Assembly: GCF_000321225.1 (NCBI RefSeq)
Contig: NW_004450584.1
Location: 580,234 to 644,233, forward strand
DNA length: 64,000 nt
Reading direction: 5' to 3'
DNA from: Odobenus rosmarus divergens
Lineage: Eukaryota > Chordata > Mammalia > Carnivora > Odobenidae
Shown here: positions 1 to 10,888 of the stretch, one piece after another
Position numbering within the stretch: position 1 is the stretch's first letter
Layout: each line of letters opens with the position of its first letter
Program-made: the position numbers and the translations under genes
Notes under the pieces: model-generated
Seen by the model: only the letters and a program-made list of their open reading frames with translations
Database searches by the model: none
Told to the model about the DNA's origin: nothing

Positions 1-208
1 ATTCCTGCATGAGTTCTAGCAATTTTGGGATGGAGTCTTTTGGGTTTTCCACATAAAGTATCATGTCATCTGTAAAGAATGAGAGTTTAACTACTTCTTT
101 GCCAATTTGAATGCCTTTTATTTCTTTTTGTTGTTTGCTGAGGCTAGGACTTTGAGTACTATGTTGAACAATAGTGGAGAGAGTGGGCATCCTGTTGTGT
201 TCTTGACC

Positions 209-664
209 TTAGGGGAAAGCTCTCAGTTTTTCCCCATTGAGAATGATGTTCACTGTGGCCTTTTTGTAGATGGCTTTTATGATATTGACGTATGTTCCCT
301 CTATCCCTACATGGTGGAGAGTTTTGATCAGGAGAGGATGCTGTATTCTGTCAAATGCTTTTTCTGCATCAATTGAGAGGATCATATGGTTCTTGTCCTT
401 CCTTTTATTAATGTGGTCTTCCAAGTTGATTGCTTTGTGGATGTTGAACCACCCTTGCAGCCCAGGAATAAATCCCAGTTGGTCATGGTGCATAATCCTT
501 TTAATGTACTGTTGGATCCTGTTGGCTAGGTTCTTGGTAAGTAATTGGGCATCCATGTTCATCAGGGATATTGGTCTGTCATTCTCCTTTTTGGTGGGGT
601 CTTTGTGTGGTTTTGGGATCAAGGTAATGCTGGTCTCATAGAGTGAGTTTGGAAGTTTTCCTTC

Positions 665-713
<49 letters not shown>

Positions 714-757
714 TTTCTTTCTTTCTTCTTCTCTTTCTTTCTTTTTTTTTGAAACAA
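209..757 (-). pseudogene. L1 ORF2 reverse transcriptase fragment
   Basis: Degenerate piece of L1 ORF2 covering the RT finger/palm approach: '[19 protein letters not shown]', '[16 protein letters not shown]' and '[13 protein letters not shown]' are recognisable. The first ~30 residues of this frame (K/E/R runs) are only the translated TTTC microsatellite at 657-748. It is a fossil of the surrounding L1, not a host gene. Confidence 0.8.
657..748. repeat. (CTTT)n microsatellite with T-rich end
   Basis: About 90 bp of CTTT/CTTCTTT units ending in a T run. It interrupts L1 ORF2 where the element normally continues from 'gtttggaagttttcc' to 'gaaacaacttcttaag', so it expanded inside the L1 body and not at its poly(A) tail. 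Confidence 0.9.
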
Positions 758-2224
758 CTTCTTAAGAATAGGTATTATTTCTTCCTTAAATGTTTGGTGG
801 AATCCCCCTGGGAAACCATCTGGCCCTGGACTCTCGTTTGTTGGGAGATTTTTGATTACTGTTTCAATTTCCTTGCTGCTTATGGGCCTGTTCAGGTTCT
901 ATTTTCTTCCGGTTTCAGTCTTGGAAGTTAATAAGTTTCCAGGAATGCATCCATTTCTTCCAGATTGCTTAATTTGTTGGCATATACTTGCTCAATACAA
1001 GTTCTTAAAATTGTTTGCATTTCCTTGGTGTTGGTCATGATCTCTCCTCTTTCATTCATGATTTTATTAGTTTGGGTCCTTTCTCTTTTCTTTTTGATAA
1101 GTCTGGCTACAGGTTTTATCAATCTTATTAATTCTTTCAGAGAACTAGCTTCTAGTTTCATTGATCTGTTCCACTGTTTTTTGGTTTCTATTTCATTGAT
1201 TTCTGCTCTAATCTTTATTAACCTCTCTTCTCCTGCTGGGTTTAGGCTTCATTTGCTGTTCTTTCTCCTGCTCCTTTAGGTGTAAATTTAGCTTGTGTAT
1301 TTGAGACTTTTCTAATTACTTGAAGTCTTTTATTGCCATGTACTTCCCTCTTAGGACTGCCTTTGCTGCATCCCAAAGGTTTTGAAGAGCTGTCTTTTCA
1401 TTTTCATTGTTTCCATGAATTTTTTTTCAATTCATCTTTAATTTCCTGGTTGGCCCATTCATTCTTTAGCAGGATGCTCTTTAACCTCCAACTATTTGAG
1501 TTCCTTCTAAATTTCCTTTTCTGATTGAGTTCAACTTTCAAAACATTGTGGTCTGAAAATATGCAAGGAATAATCCCAATCTTTTTTTGTAATGGTTGAG
1601 ATCTGATTTGTGACCCAGTATATGATCTATTCTGGAGAATATTTCATATGCACTCCAGAAGAATGTGTATTCTGTTGTTGTAGGATGGAATGCTCTGTAT
1701 ATATCTGTGAAGTCCATCTGGTCCAGTGTGCCATTCAAAGCCCTTGTTTCCTTGTTGATCTTTTGCTTAGATGATCTGTCCATTGCTGTGAGTGGGGTGT
1801 TAAAGTCCTCTACTCTTATTGTATTATTATCAATGTGTTTCTTTAATTTTGTTATTAATTGGTTTATATAATTGGTTGCTCCCAAGTTAGGGGCATAAAT
1901 ATTTATAATTGTTAGATCTTCTATAGGATAGACCCTTTACGTATGATACAGTGTCCCTCTTCATCCCTTACTACAGTCTTTGGTTTAAAATCTAATTTGT
2001 CCAATATAAGTACCCCAGCTTCCTTTTGATGTACAGTAGCATGATAAATAGTTCACCCCCTCACTTTAAATCTGGAGGTGTCTTTGGGTCTAAAATGAAT
2101 CTCTTGCAGACAGCATAATGATGGTTCTTGCCTTTTTTTTTTTTTTATCTAATCTGAGACCCTTTGTCTTTTCATGGGAGCATTCAGCCCATTTACATTC
2201 AAACTATCGAAAGATATGAATTTA

Positions 2225-2405
2225 GGGGCGCCTGGGTGGCTCAGTCGTTAAGTGTCTGCCTTCGGCTCAGGTCATGATCCCAGGGTCCTGGGATCGAGCC
2301 CCGCATCGGGCTCCCTGCTCCACTCCCCCTGCTTGTGTTCCCTCTCTCGCTGTGTCGTTCTCTGTCAAATAAATAAATAAAATCTTTAAAAAAAAAAAAA
2401 AGAAA
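2225..2405 (+). mobile_element. CAN-SINE (tRNA-Lys derived), plus strand
   Basis: Full-length SINE: head 'ggggcgcctgggtggctcag', CT-rich body, AAATAAATAAATAAAATCTTT and an A-tail. The 16-bp target duplication 'gaaagatatgaattta' flanks it at 2209-2224 and 2406-2421. It inserted into the minus-strand L1. Confidence 0.95.
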
Positions 2406-2455
2406 GAAAGATATGAATTTAGTGCCATAGTATTGCCTGTAAAGTCCCTGTTTCT

Positions 2456-2650
2456 TTTTCTTTTTTTTTTTTTTTTTAAGATTTTATTTATTTGACAGAG
2501 AGAGCACAGCAGGGGGAGCAGCAGGGAGAGGGAGAGGGAGAAGCAGGCTCACCGAGCAGGGAGCCCGATGTGGGGCTTGATCCCAGGACCCTGGGATCAT
2601 GACCTGAGCTGAAGGCAGATGCTTAATGATTGAGCCACCCAGTCGCCCTC
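2456..2650 (-). mobile_element. CAN-SINE, minus strand
   Basis: Starts with poly(T) and 'aagattttatttatttgacag', ends with 'tgagccacccagtcgccc'. The target duplication 'taaagtccctgtttct' is at 2440-2455 and 2651-2666. It lies 50 bp from the previous SINE, in opposite orientation. Confidence 0.95.
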
Positions 2651-3169
2651 TAAAGTCCCTGTTTCTGTGGATTGTCGTTTCTTTGTCGTCTAAGTTACTT
2701 TTGGGCTCTCTCTTTGCTTACAGGATCCCTGTTAATATTTTTGCAGGGCTGGTTTAGTGATCACAAATTCTTTTAGTTTCTGTTTGTCCCAGAAGCTCTA
2801 TCTCTCCTTCCATTCTGAATGACAGCCTTGCAGGATAAAGTATATTTGCTGCATGTTTTTTTCATTTATTACCCTGAATATATCATACCAGCCATTTCTG
2901 GCCTATCAGGTTTCTGTGATTAGGTCTGCTGCCAGTCTAATGTTTCAGCCGTTAAGGACCTCTTGTTTTGAGCAGCTTTCAGGATTTTCCCTAGGTCTCT
3001 CATCCCAGAGGTTTTGTACTCTTGTGTTTTCATTTTCATTTGCTTCCATGACTGGCCTGGGGAAGCCCTGGAATCTTTGGATTGGTATCCATGTAGCTCT
3101 GCACTCACCTGCCATGGTGAGGGAGAGAGAGAGACAGGGGTGGGGGGTGCCAAGGTAGACCAGATGTCC

Positions 3170-3312
3170 AGGCTGTTGTGAGAGGGAGGAGGGAGGGAAA
3201 AGGAGGATTGAGTAGGTAGGAGTGGGAAAGCAGGAGCGGGGAGAGGATAAAGGGAGTAGGAAGGGAAGGTGGGTGGAGGGGGAGCAGAAGGAGGGGAGGA
3301 GGAGATGAGGAA
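3170..3312. repeat. GGA/GGGA-rich purine tract
   Basis: About 140 bp of almost pure purine on the plus strand (gggagg, gaggag, ggaagg units). Open frames across it are proline/leucine/serine-rich translations of the repeat and should not be taken as genes. Confidence 0.75.
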
Positions 3313-3407
3313 GACTGGCGTTTACTGAGCAACTACTTCATGTCTGGCACAGGGCTCAATGCTTTACAACTGCCCCCAAGTACATTTCAGAAATGTGTGT
3401 AATGATA

Positions 3408-4110
3408 TGGTGTCCCAGTCAGCTTGGGCTGTGTAACAAATACCACGGGCTGGGAGGTTTAAACAGCACACATTTATTGTGTCCCTGTCCTGGGGACTGG
3501 AAGTCCCAGATCCAGGCATGGGTGGGGCTGGTTCCTCCGAGGCCTCTCTCCCCAGCATGTACATATGGTCTCCTGCCCATGTCCTCATGTGGTCAGCAGC
3601 CTGTGTGTCTGTGCTTCTGATCCCCTCTTCTTTTTTTTTTTAAGATTTTTATTTATTTATTTGACAGAAAGAGAGAGAGAAAGCAGAGGGTGGGCTTAGG
3701 GAGAAGCAGGCTCCCCACCAAGCAGGGAGCCCAATGCGGTACTCTGTCCCAGGACCCTGGGATCATGATCTGAGCTGAAGGCAGATGGGGCTTGATCCCA
3801 GGAGTGGGCTTAGGGAGAAGCAGGCTCCCCACCAAGCAGGGAGCCCAATGCGGTACTCTGTCCCAGGACCCTGGGATCATGATCTGAGCTGAAGGCAGAT
3901 GCTTAGCTGGCTGAGCCACTCAAGCACCTCTGATCCCCTTTTCTGATAAGGACTCCAGTCATGCTGGATCATGGCCTACCCTAGTGACCAGCTTTTACCT
4001 TAACCACTTCTGTAAATACCCCATCTCCAAATACAGCCCCATCTTGAGGTCCTGGGGGTTGGGCTTCAACATGTGAAATTGAGGGTACATGGTTCAGCCC
4101 ATACTATATT
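3408..4110. repeat. Old interspersed repeat interrupted by a SINE
   Basis: The text 'cagtcagcttgggctgtgtaacaaataccacgggctggg...aaacagcacacatttattgtg' and, beyond the SINE, 'ccccatcttgaggtcctgggggttgggcttcaacatgtgaa' match a common ancient mammalian repeat (consensus theme: gctgtaacaaaataccatagactgggtggcttaaacaac). I recognise the sequence but cannot name the family with certainty. Confidence 0.55.
3632..3928 (-). mobile_element. CAN-SINE, minus strand, with internal 114-bp duplication
   Basis: The SINE body is about 300 bp instead of about 190 bp because a 114-bp-period segment is present twice: 'gtgggcttagggagaagcag' starts at 3690 and again at 3804, and 'tgagctgaaggcagatg' at 3771 and 3885. 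The two copies look identical over about 98 bp. Target duplications 'tctgatcccctcttct' (3616-3631) and 'tctgatccccttttct' (3929-3944) flank the whole, so the duplication lies inside one insertion. Confidence 0.9.
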
Positions 4111-4242
4111 GTCAGTATTCCACAGGGAAGGAAAATGAAGATAAGACAGGATAATTCAGAAAGGTGCATCCTTGTATGCGTCTAGTTGGCATGTAGAATG
4201 GATATGTCTCCCCCAAAGCTATGACAGGCCAGAGCAGAGAGA

Positions 4243-4835
4243 TCACGGGTCTTGTTGGAGGAGGATCCCCACCCTCTTCTGTCCCTGGTTCTGAGGAGGC
4301 CCCAAGGCCTCTGGGGCCTCAAATTCTGAGATGATCAGGGGGATGGTGTCATGTGTCCAGAGGCAGAAGAATGGCCTCAGGGGCTCTGAGGAGAGTCCAA
4401 AGAATGTGTAGATGAGAGATCCATTGCCCATGTTGTAGAAGGAGACTGTGCCAGCATCACAGTCCAGGAGAATGCCCACCTGATGCAGGGGCCCTGAAGG
4501 GTACAGGCGAACCCTTGGGAAGGCGAGGGCCCAGAACGTCTTCTTGTAGAGCTCCAGGGTCCAGAGTCCATGCTGGGGGGCCTTGGGGATCCTTCCCTTC
4601 CGATTCAAGCTCTCCAGACACACGCCAACATTCCAGGCCTTCCTGTGCCCCACCTGGACCTCCCAGTAATACCGCCCAGCAGAGAACTTCTCCCGGGCCA
4701 GTACACAGGGGTCCTGGTCAAATCTGCTGGGGACATCTGGCAGTTCCTGGTCAAAGAACAGCCGCCTCACACTCTTCCCATCCTCAGACAGGGCGAGTTT
4801 GGGGCTTGCGGTATCAGGGTCCAGGGATGGGCTCA
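4243..4835 (-). CDS. Butyrophilin-like terminal exon: B30.2 (PRY-SPRY) domain
   Basis: Final coding exon; acceptor 'ctcctcttcctacag', TGA stop at 4245-4243. PRY: 'LDPDTASPKLALSEDGKSVR', 'RFDQDPCVLAREKFSAGRYY'. SPRY: 'WEVQVGHRKAWNVGVCLESL', 'GLWTLELYKKTFWAL', 'VGILLDCDAGTVSFYNM', 'LRPFFCLW'. In butyrophilins this cytoplasmic domain can bind ligands (phosphoantigen in BTN3A1) or mediate intracellular contacts; binding here is untested. A tail of about 25 residues follows the domain. No AATAAA lies close after the stop; the nearest candidates on this strand are in the repeats beyond 3.66 kb. Confidence 0.93.
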
Positions 4836-5107
4836 CTGTAGGAAGAGGAGAGGGTTAGGCTTGGGGGTTTGTGTCCCCAACCTGCACTCTTGCATGAAGG
4901 GGACCCCAGGGCCTCTGGGTGAGGTGAAACCACAGCCTCCCTGGGAGTCCCTGCGTTCCCCCCTCCCCGTGTTCTGTCCAGGACCCCATGCAAACAAGCC
5001 ATCCCAGTGCAGCTGAAGCAGCTCCAGGTGGATTTCTACCAATGAAGGGACATGGCTGGCACACTGTGGGGTCTGCTTGCCCCCCAGTTCTCAGTCTCTC
5101 AGCATGT

Positions 5108-5605
5108 GTGTGTGTTTGAGAGAGAGAGAGAGAAACAGAGAGAGAGGTAGACAGGGAGAGTCAGAGAGAGAGACAGAGACAGAAGCAGGGAAAGATGGGG
5201 AAGAACCAGAGAGACATAGGGGAGAGCTAGAGACAGAGACAGTGTCCTGAGATATAGGGAAAGACAGAGAGAGACAGAGACAGAGGTAGAGAAAGGCAGG
5301 GAGAGAGACATAGGAGAGAGATAGAGATAGAGACACAGAGAGATAGGGAGAGACAGAGAGACAAGGAGAGCAAGGAGAGACAGAATAAACCAGATAGACA
5401 CAGGGAGAGAGATAGAGAGAGATACAGAGACAGAGAGATAAATAGATAGGGAGAGATAGAGAGGTAGAGATACAGACAGACAGACAGAGAGATGGGGAGA
5501 CAGAGAGAGACACACAAAGAAAGATAGAGACACAGAGAGAGATAGACACAGAGAGAGACAAAATGAGCAAGATGGAGAGACAGAAACAGAGAGACATAGG
5601 AAGAC
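5108..5605. repeat. GA/CAGAGA-rich simple repeat in the last intron
   Basis: About 500 bp of gagaga, agacag and gatagag units, almost all purine on the plus strand. Three long overlapping open frames on the other strand (Leu/Ser/Cys/Val-rich) are translations of this tract. It lies in the intron between the 27-bp and B30.2 exons. Confidence 0.9.
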
Positions 5606-7439
5606 ATGGGAGGACGCAGGGGGACAGGAGAAGGTGCCACAGGTGCATTGATGCAGGTGCTGCTGGACAGCTCTGGGGTCAACGACTGAAGAGTCACATG
5701 TGGGAAAGCCCAAGAGGCATCTTAAGAGCCCCACAGCTGAGATTAAAACCTTCCAAAACAGAGTCCTTCTCTCCTGCCCTGCCATCCTTCTCAGAGCCCT
5801 CAGAACCCCAGCGTATGACCTGGGGGAAGGTCTGTCTACACTTGGGCTCCATACCAGAGGCAGGGAGGGTGTGTGGGGACCAGCTGGGCACCAAGCTGCC
5901 CCTGCAGGCACCTTCTCAACAATAGAAACCTCCTAGCCAGTGTCCACACTGGCCCATTCTAAAGCCAAGTATGTTGTTGTTTGCTTGGGTCTGCACCTAG
6001 ATGCCCCAGATACTCATGTTTCCTAACCTTCCATCCCTGTCAGTTGGACAGGACCCATGCTCTCCTCTTATTTGAACCCCAGCTTTCTCCCTGGTCTCTA
6101 CCTCCTTCTGGATAGAACTCTGTTCCCTTTTGCTTTCCAGCAAAGACTATTTGTTTCCCCCCAGAATTCTCATTGCTGCTTTCTGAATTCTCCACCTTCT
6201 GCTCCATCAAAACCTTTCCCCTGTAGAGTCTGGGCTGTGAAGATGGAGCCCACCCATGTTCCATCTCCATGATATGGTCGAACATGGACTCCCTAGCTGA
6301 ATAATGAGCCTGGCTTCTGTTATTCCAAATTCCCTCATGATTAAATAAAAATTATTTACATTACAAAAACAGTCCCAGACTTACAAAGAAGCTGAAAAAT
6401 AGCATAAACAATATGTCTGTATCAACATCTTGCATAACCCATGTAAAAGGATCAAAACCAGAAAATTAACTTTGACACAAAACTATTCGGTAATGACCTC
6501 TCGCACACCACCCCACACCTGGCCTACCTATCTTCCCTGAAAACTGTTCTCTAGCTTGTTTTCTTCCCCCCTGGTGGCTTCATGTGTCTTTTACACAAGA
6601 TCATTCCTTTTAGGCAACAGACATGCTCTGCTACCTTAAAGTAAAGGACCCTAAAGTAAAACCAAAACAAACCCAAATGAAACACTCTGCTTGATTCCCC
6701 ACTCACCAGTTTTTAGCTCAGCTGCACAGACAATAATTTTGAAGTTTTTCTCCCAGCTGTCTCCATGCGGCACACCTCTCTTTGCACACCACACTAGCCA
6801 GTTTTTCTGGGTCATATTCCCAATCTTATCTCACTGTACTTCTCAGCTGCGTGGAATGCCACCAGCTGTTCCCTCACCACACTGTATCTGTGGATTTCAG
6901 TGGATAAGCATCCCCTGGCCCTCCCACAACTCTCCCCAGACTCCTGCTCAAAGAGACCATCAAATACCAGGTTCTCCAAGCCTAGATCTTGGATATGTCT
7001 TCTGTACCTTTCCTTTTTGTTTTTTAATCTTATTTCTTTTTCAAAGAAAAATTTTTGAAGAGTAATTTTAGGAGTGCAGATAAATGGAGCACTTCCTGGC
7101 TCACTTCTCTGGTTTTCAAGGCCAGATATATGCCATGGATCCCAAATTCCTATCTCAACTCCACATTTCTTCCTGGGAGCTCCAGACTTGTGTATCTAAA
7201 GATTTATCTGATGTCCCCAGATGGAGATGTCTGAAAACATCTCACTCTTAAGAGGTCCAAGATGATTTTCACTTCTTTGGCCTAAATCTGTCTTGTTTTG
7301 CTTCAAGGTTTCTCTTAGATGGAGCCACCATGGGCCCAGGGACATTGGCTCTGGGAGTCACCCTGGGTTCCTTGTTCTGCCTTGCCCCTGCTGACCCTGC
7401 TACTTATGGCCCCAGGACCCATCTCAGGGCTATTTCCTC
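5606..7439. other. Intron, mostly no recognisable feature
   Basis: Non-coding, moderately GC-rich sequence between the 27-bp and B30.2 exons. I see no exon with both splice sites and family-like translation. About 6300-6700 resembles decayed repeat sequence but I cannot assign a family. Confidence 0.5.
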
Positions 7440-7980
7440 TCCTCCATCAGCACCTCTCCCCTGCTTAAACCCCCTCACTCATTCTGCACCATATTTCACA
7501 TGACATCCAGACCCCTACCTCGGCCTTCCAGGCTCTGCTGGTCTGGGCATCCATACACCTTCTCACCCCATTGGGTTCTCTTCCACATGCCCAGCTCTCG
7601 CACACCACAGACGGCCTTCTCCCTGCCGTGGTGGTGGGCCCACCCCTCCTTCTTGCAGGGCTGTGGTCTCACCATCACCCAGACCTTCATTTAGATGTTG
7701 CCATCCCACCATTCCCAGGGCCCTGGACATCCTACGTCAGTGCTCTTCTGTCCAACTTCATTATTGTATTCCAGTTCAGTCCTATAATATTTACCCTGAT
7801 TTATTCCAGTTTTGGTTAAAGAAAAATCACTGGCTGATGGCTTGATACCCACACAGAATCTATGCCTCTTGAGGACAGGAGGAAGCCATCTCATTCACTA
7901 ATAGATGGCTGGCTGCTGGAAGAGGAGGTGACTGGTCAATATTTTACATGAATTAATAAGTGAATGAATGAATAGATGAT
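7440..7980. repeat. Possible L2-type 3' end
   Basis: The pattern 'ctggtctgggcatccatacacc...cttccacatgcccagctc...cctccttcttgcagggctg...', then 'gaggacaggaggaagcc' and a closing 'gtgaatgaatgaatagatga' follows the order of motifs in mammalian L2 3' ends. It is strongly diverged, so the call is tentative. Confidence 0.4.
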
Positions 7981-8396
7981 TGGCTTCTCTCTGTCCCCTC
8001 CTGGACCCTCAACAAGAGGCTGTGCTCAGACAGGTGTCCCCAGTTTCCCTGATACCTCTCGGTGCCTGGTTCATGGTCTGCAGTCATGCCCCTCCCAGTC
8101 CTCTGTCCACAGCCAGACTCTCCCCTCTCCACTCCACACTTCCCACGTAGATGGTGTCCTGGGGTAGAGAGTCACTGGTTCTCCACTCTCTCTGGTGACA
8201 GAGTTCCTTCCACAGTGGCCATGCCCCAGGAGAGCTGGCTTTCTTGCTACCTAGGCTCTGCAAGTCTGTCTCTTCCCCACGTAGTAAACAGGAGCTAAGT
8301 TCTCCCAGGGCAGCTAAAACTTGATGTTTAGAGCCATGTGACTGCCACTCACCAGTATTTAGCACAGCACTTCTGCACTCTGGAATAGAAAGGAAT

Positions 8397-8515
8397 ACAC
8401 ACACACACACACACACCAGTGCTTGTGCATGCATATGTGCACACACAAACACACGTGCGCATAAATGTGCAACGAGCACACACAACACACACATACATGC
8501 ACACATAAACACACA
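8397..8515. repeat. (CA)n and degenerate CA-rich tract
   Basis: A pure CA run at about 8399-8416 followed by about 100 bp of imperfect acacac/gcacac/acatac units. It lies just beyond the donor side of the 27-bp exon. Open frames here (Cys/Val/His-rich) are artefacts. Confidence 0.85.
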
Positions 8516-8556
8516 ATTGGGGGGCAGAGGCTTCCAGCCCCCAGCATGGCCCTCAC

Positions 8557-8583
8557 CATGGATGACCTTGTCCTTTGTCCAGC
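8557..8583 (-). CDS. Butyrophilin-like 27-bp micro-exon
   Basis: A 27-nt segment bounded by 'ctctctctcattgcag' and 'gtgagggcc'. It preserves phase 1 and adds 'GWTKDKVIH' between the transmembrane exon and B30.2. Butyrophilin genes typically carry one or more 21- or 27-nt exons at this place. It is too short to find by reading frame alone; the call rests on the splice sites, length and position. Because 27 is divisible by three, skipping it would also keep the frame. Confidence 0.7.
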
Positions 8584-9297
8584 CTGCAATGAGAGAGAAA
8601 GATGGGAAAATGTGGGATTGTGCTGATCCAATGGGGCCAAAGCTCAAGTTCGGGAAAGCTAAGTCAAAACAGGACTTAATGAATTCTAGCTGTGACCCTG
8701 GAAAGCATGAACAAATATAGATTCTTCAGTGCCCAATAAAACAATAATCTGAGTGTTTTCCTTTATAGGGAAATCATTGTGGGGCATATCCTGACAGGCC
8801 AGTCTTACCACTTCTGTCATGGAGACATCTGTGCTCTGCTCCCAGACTGGGGCCTGATGGATATGGGCAAGGACACAGGGGGCAGGGAAGGGAGTAGATG
8901 GGCAAGTGCAACAGTGTGTATTGCTTATAGTCCCTGCACCTACAGTGAGACCCTGGCACGTGCCAGGCACCCTGCTGCATTTCTCACTTGAGCAGTTTCA
9001 GGATGTTCTCATCACCCCCAACTGATAGACACTCCTGGATTCAAGCTTAGATCTGTCTGTCTCTGTGATGGAGACTTTCCAGCCTTCCCAAAGTCACCTG
9101 TGAAGAGCAGCTGAACACCTCTCAGAGATAGAAGATTTCACTGGGCATATGTAAGTGGGTAGTCCCTGAGACGTGTCCTGGGCAGCTCTCTCCCATTTCC
9201 TCCCCTGCTTGAGCATGCTCATAGGAGACTTCATGCAGGGCTCCCCACCTGTGCCCTGGTTGGAAGGGACATGTCTGTCCTCCTGGGGCCTGCTTAC

Positions 9298-9477
9298 CTT
9301 GGAAGTGCTGATCCTCTGCTCTATACACTGTCTCTTCTTCTAGCTGTGCCATATTCCTGTCCTTCTGACATTTCTGGAAGAGACAGGTGGCTCCAGCTGT
9401 GGCAAGCCCTGCCACAGTGAGGATCAGAGGTAGCACCGTCCTCCATGCCATTGACAGGGAACTTCTGGAAAACAGAG
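9298..9477 (-). CDS. Butyrophilin-like exon: transmembrane and juxtamembrane segment
   Basis: 180-nt exon, phase 1 both sides (acceptor ctctcttttag, donor AAG|GTAAGC). The hydrophobic span 'VLPLILTVAGLATAGATCLF' is followed by a charged cytoplasmic stretch 'QKCQKDRNMAQLEEETVYRA' with heptad-like character, as in other butyrophilins, where this region and the following micro-exons form a short coiled coil before B30.2. Confidence 0.88.
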
Positions 9478-9739
9478 CTAAAAGAGAGCACAGGGAGGTA
9501 AGAATATCAGGGAAAAAGAGCACCTGTGTTCTTAGGACACACACATGACAGGGTTTGTGGGTCAGGGGACATGATGCTTGGAACTAACCTGAAATGACTA
9601 GGAAGACATACGTGTGTGTTTGTACAGACAGATCTGGACAGATGCACAGGAGAAATGGTAGGTAAATGGCAGAATGTTAAACACTGGGTAGGTTTCCACA
9701 GCATTCTGCATGCCATTCTTGCAAATTTTCCATAAGCTT

Positions 9740-10520
9740 GAGGTTGTTTAAAAATGAAAATTATATGCAGAGTGTAACTTGGAAGCCCCCAAGGTGTCCA
9801 TAAGAAGGTGAAGGCATAAATAGGCAGTGGTCCATCTAGTCAATGGAATGTTGTTTAGTACTATTAAGAAAGGAGCTATTGGTGCAACCACTGTGGGGAC
9901 CTGGATGTATGTTCCTCAGATAATTAAAAGTAGAACTACCACACGATCCATCAATCCCACTTCTGGGTATTTATACAAAAGGTAAGAAATAAGAATATTA
10001 GCTCTAAAAAGTTACGTGTCCCCTGTGTTCATTGCACTCTTATTTACAATAACCAAGATATGGAAACAGCTCAAGTGTCTATTGAGGATGAAATGATAAA
10101 GGAAGAAAAAACATATTTATACAATGGGATAATATTCAGCTATAAACAAGATGGAAATCAGGCCATTTGCAACAACATGGATGGATACCTTGCGGGCATG
10201 TTGCTAAGTGAAGAAAGTCAGATGGGAAAATACTGTATGATCCCATGTATACGTGAAATCTAAAATGAAACAAAACAAGATAAAAACCCAAACTCCAAGA
10301 AAACGAGAAAGCCCAGCGCATAGATGCAGAGAAGAGACTGGTGGTTTCCAGAGGAGAGAGAAGGGGGTGGGTGTAATGTATGAAAAGGGGCAAAAGGTAC
10401 AAACTTCCAGTTATGAAATCAGTAAGTTCTGGGGAGGTGATGAACAGCATGGTAACTATAGTTAATAGTGCTGTGTTGTATACTTGGAAAGATCATAAAA
10501 GTTCTCATCAGAAGAAAAAT
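9740..10520 (+). mobile_element. Ancient L1 3' end, plus strand
   Basis: Contains the typical L1 ORF2 C-terminal text in order: 'ccatcaatcccacttctgggtatttat', 'caataaccaagatatggaaacagc', 'taatattcagctataaacaaga', then 3' UTR motifs such as 'tggtttccagaggagaga'. It is diverged and lies in the intron between the IgC and transmembrane exons. Boundaries are approximate. Confidence 0.8.
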
Positions 10521-10606
10521 GTTCTGTCACTGTGAGAAGTATTGGATATTAGCTACTTTTGTCGGGTGCTCAGACCTTTTTGGCCTGAACAGAACAAAAC
10601 ACTCAC

Positions 10607-10888
10607 GGGGCAAGTGATGGTTGGCCATTTTCTTCCTCTGGAGGAGGGGGCTGTAGATGGAGCAGGAGAAGTTCCCCACAACCTCATCCTGGAGGGTCAC
10701 ATTGGACACCACTGAGAAGAGGCCTGTTGTTGGTGAGGCTGAGAAGTAGGTCTCAGAAGGTAGGAGCTGGTCTCTAAAGTCTCTCCACTCCACCTGGGGC
10801 TCTGGATACCAGCCCTGTGAGGTGCATTGTGCCCAGACACCTTCACCCTGGATAACTTGTACTCGGAGTCTAGGCTTTGAGCCAAGCC
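10607..10888 (-). CDS. Butyrophilin-like exon: IgC-type domain
   Basis: 282-nt exon, the length usual for this exon in butyrophilins, phase 1 on both sides (acceptor tctcttcccacag, donor CCCC|GTGAGT). It starts 'GLGSKPRLRV' and carries the family motif 'CTSQGWYPEPQVEW', then 'VSNVTLQDEVVGNFSCSIYSPLL' in which the second Cys closes the fold. Sequons NVT and NFS are visible. This is the membrane-proximal extracellular domain. Confidence 0.93.

Larger units (their letters stand above)
1..3005 (-). mobile_element. LINE-1 (antisense), ORF2 to ORF1 C-terminus, cut by window edge
   Basis: L1 retrotransposon read on the minus strand; its 3' part lies beyond the left edge. The left end is the reverse complement of the reverse-transcriptase catalytic area. 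Continuing right one meets upstream RT (the minus frame at 209-757 holds '[11 protein letters not shown]' and '[14 protein letters not shown]'), the linker, the endonuclease region (1538-1885, 'IDHILGHKS'), the ORF1/ORF2 spacer and, at about 2850-3000, the ORF1 C-terminal region. Several frameshifts break the frames, so the copy is dead. It hosts two CAN-SINEs with clear target-site duplications and a CTTT microsatellite. The right boundary is approximate. Confidence 0.9.

Noticed and set aside
2225..2405. tRNA-like heads of the SINEs as tRNA genes
   Set aside because: The SINE head derives from tRNA-Lys but lacks a foldable intact tRNA; all copies are dispersed SINEs with target duplications.
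3105..3332. Proline/leucine-rich 75-codon minus frame
   Set aside because: Translation of the GGA-rich tract.
5091..5911. Overlapping minus-strand open frames of 156-270 codons
   Set aside because: They are translations of the GA-rich repeat (Leu/Ser/Cys/Val runs) with no domain and lie inside an intron.
8084..8647. 187-codon minus-strand frame overlapping the 27-bp exon
   Set aside because: Half of it is the CA repeat (Cys/Val/His), and it is not in the phase that joins the other butyrophilin-like exons.
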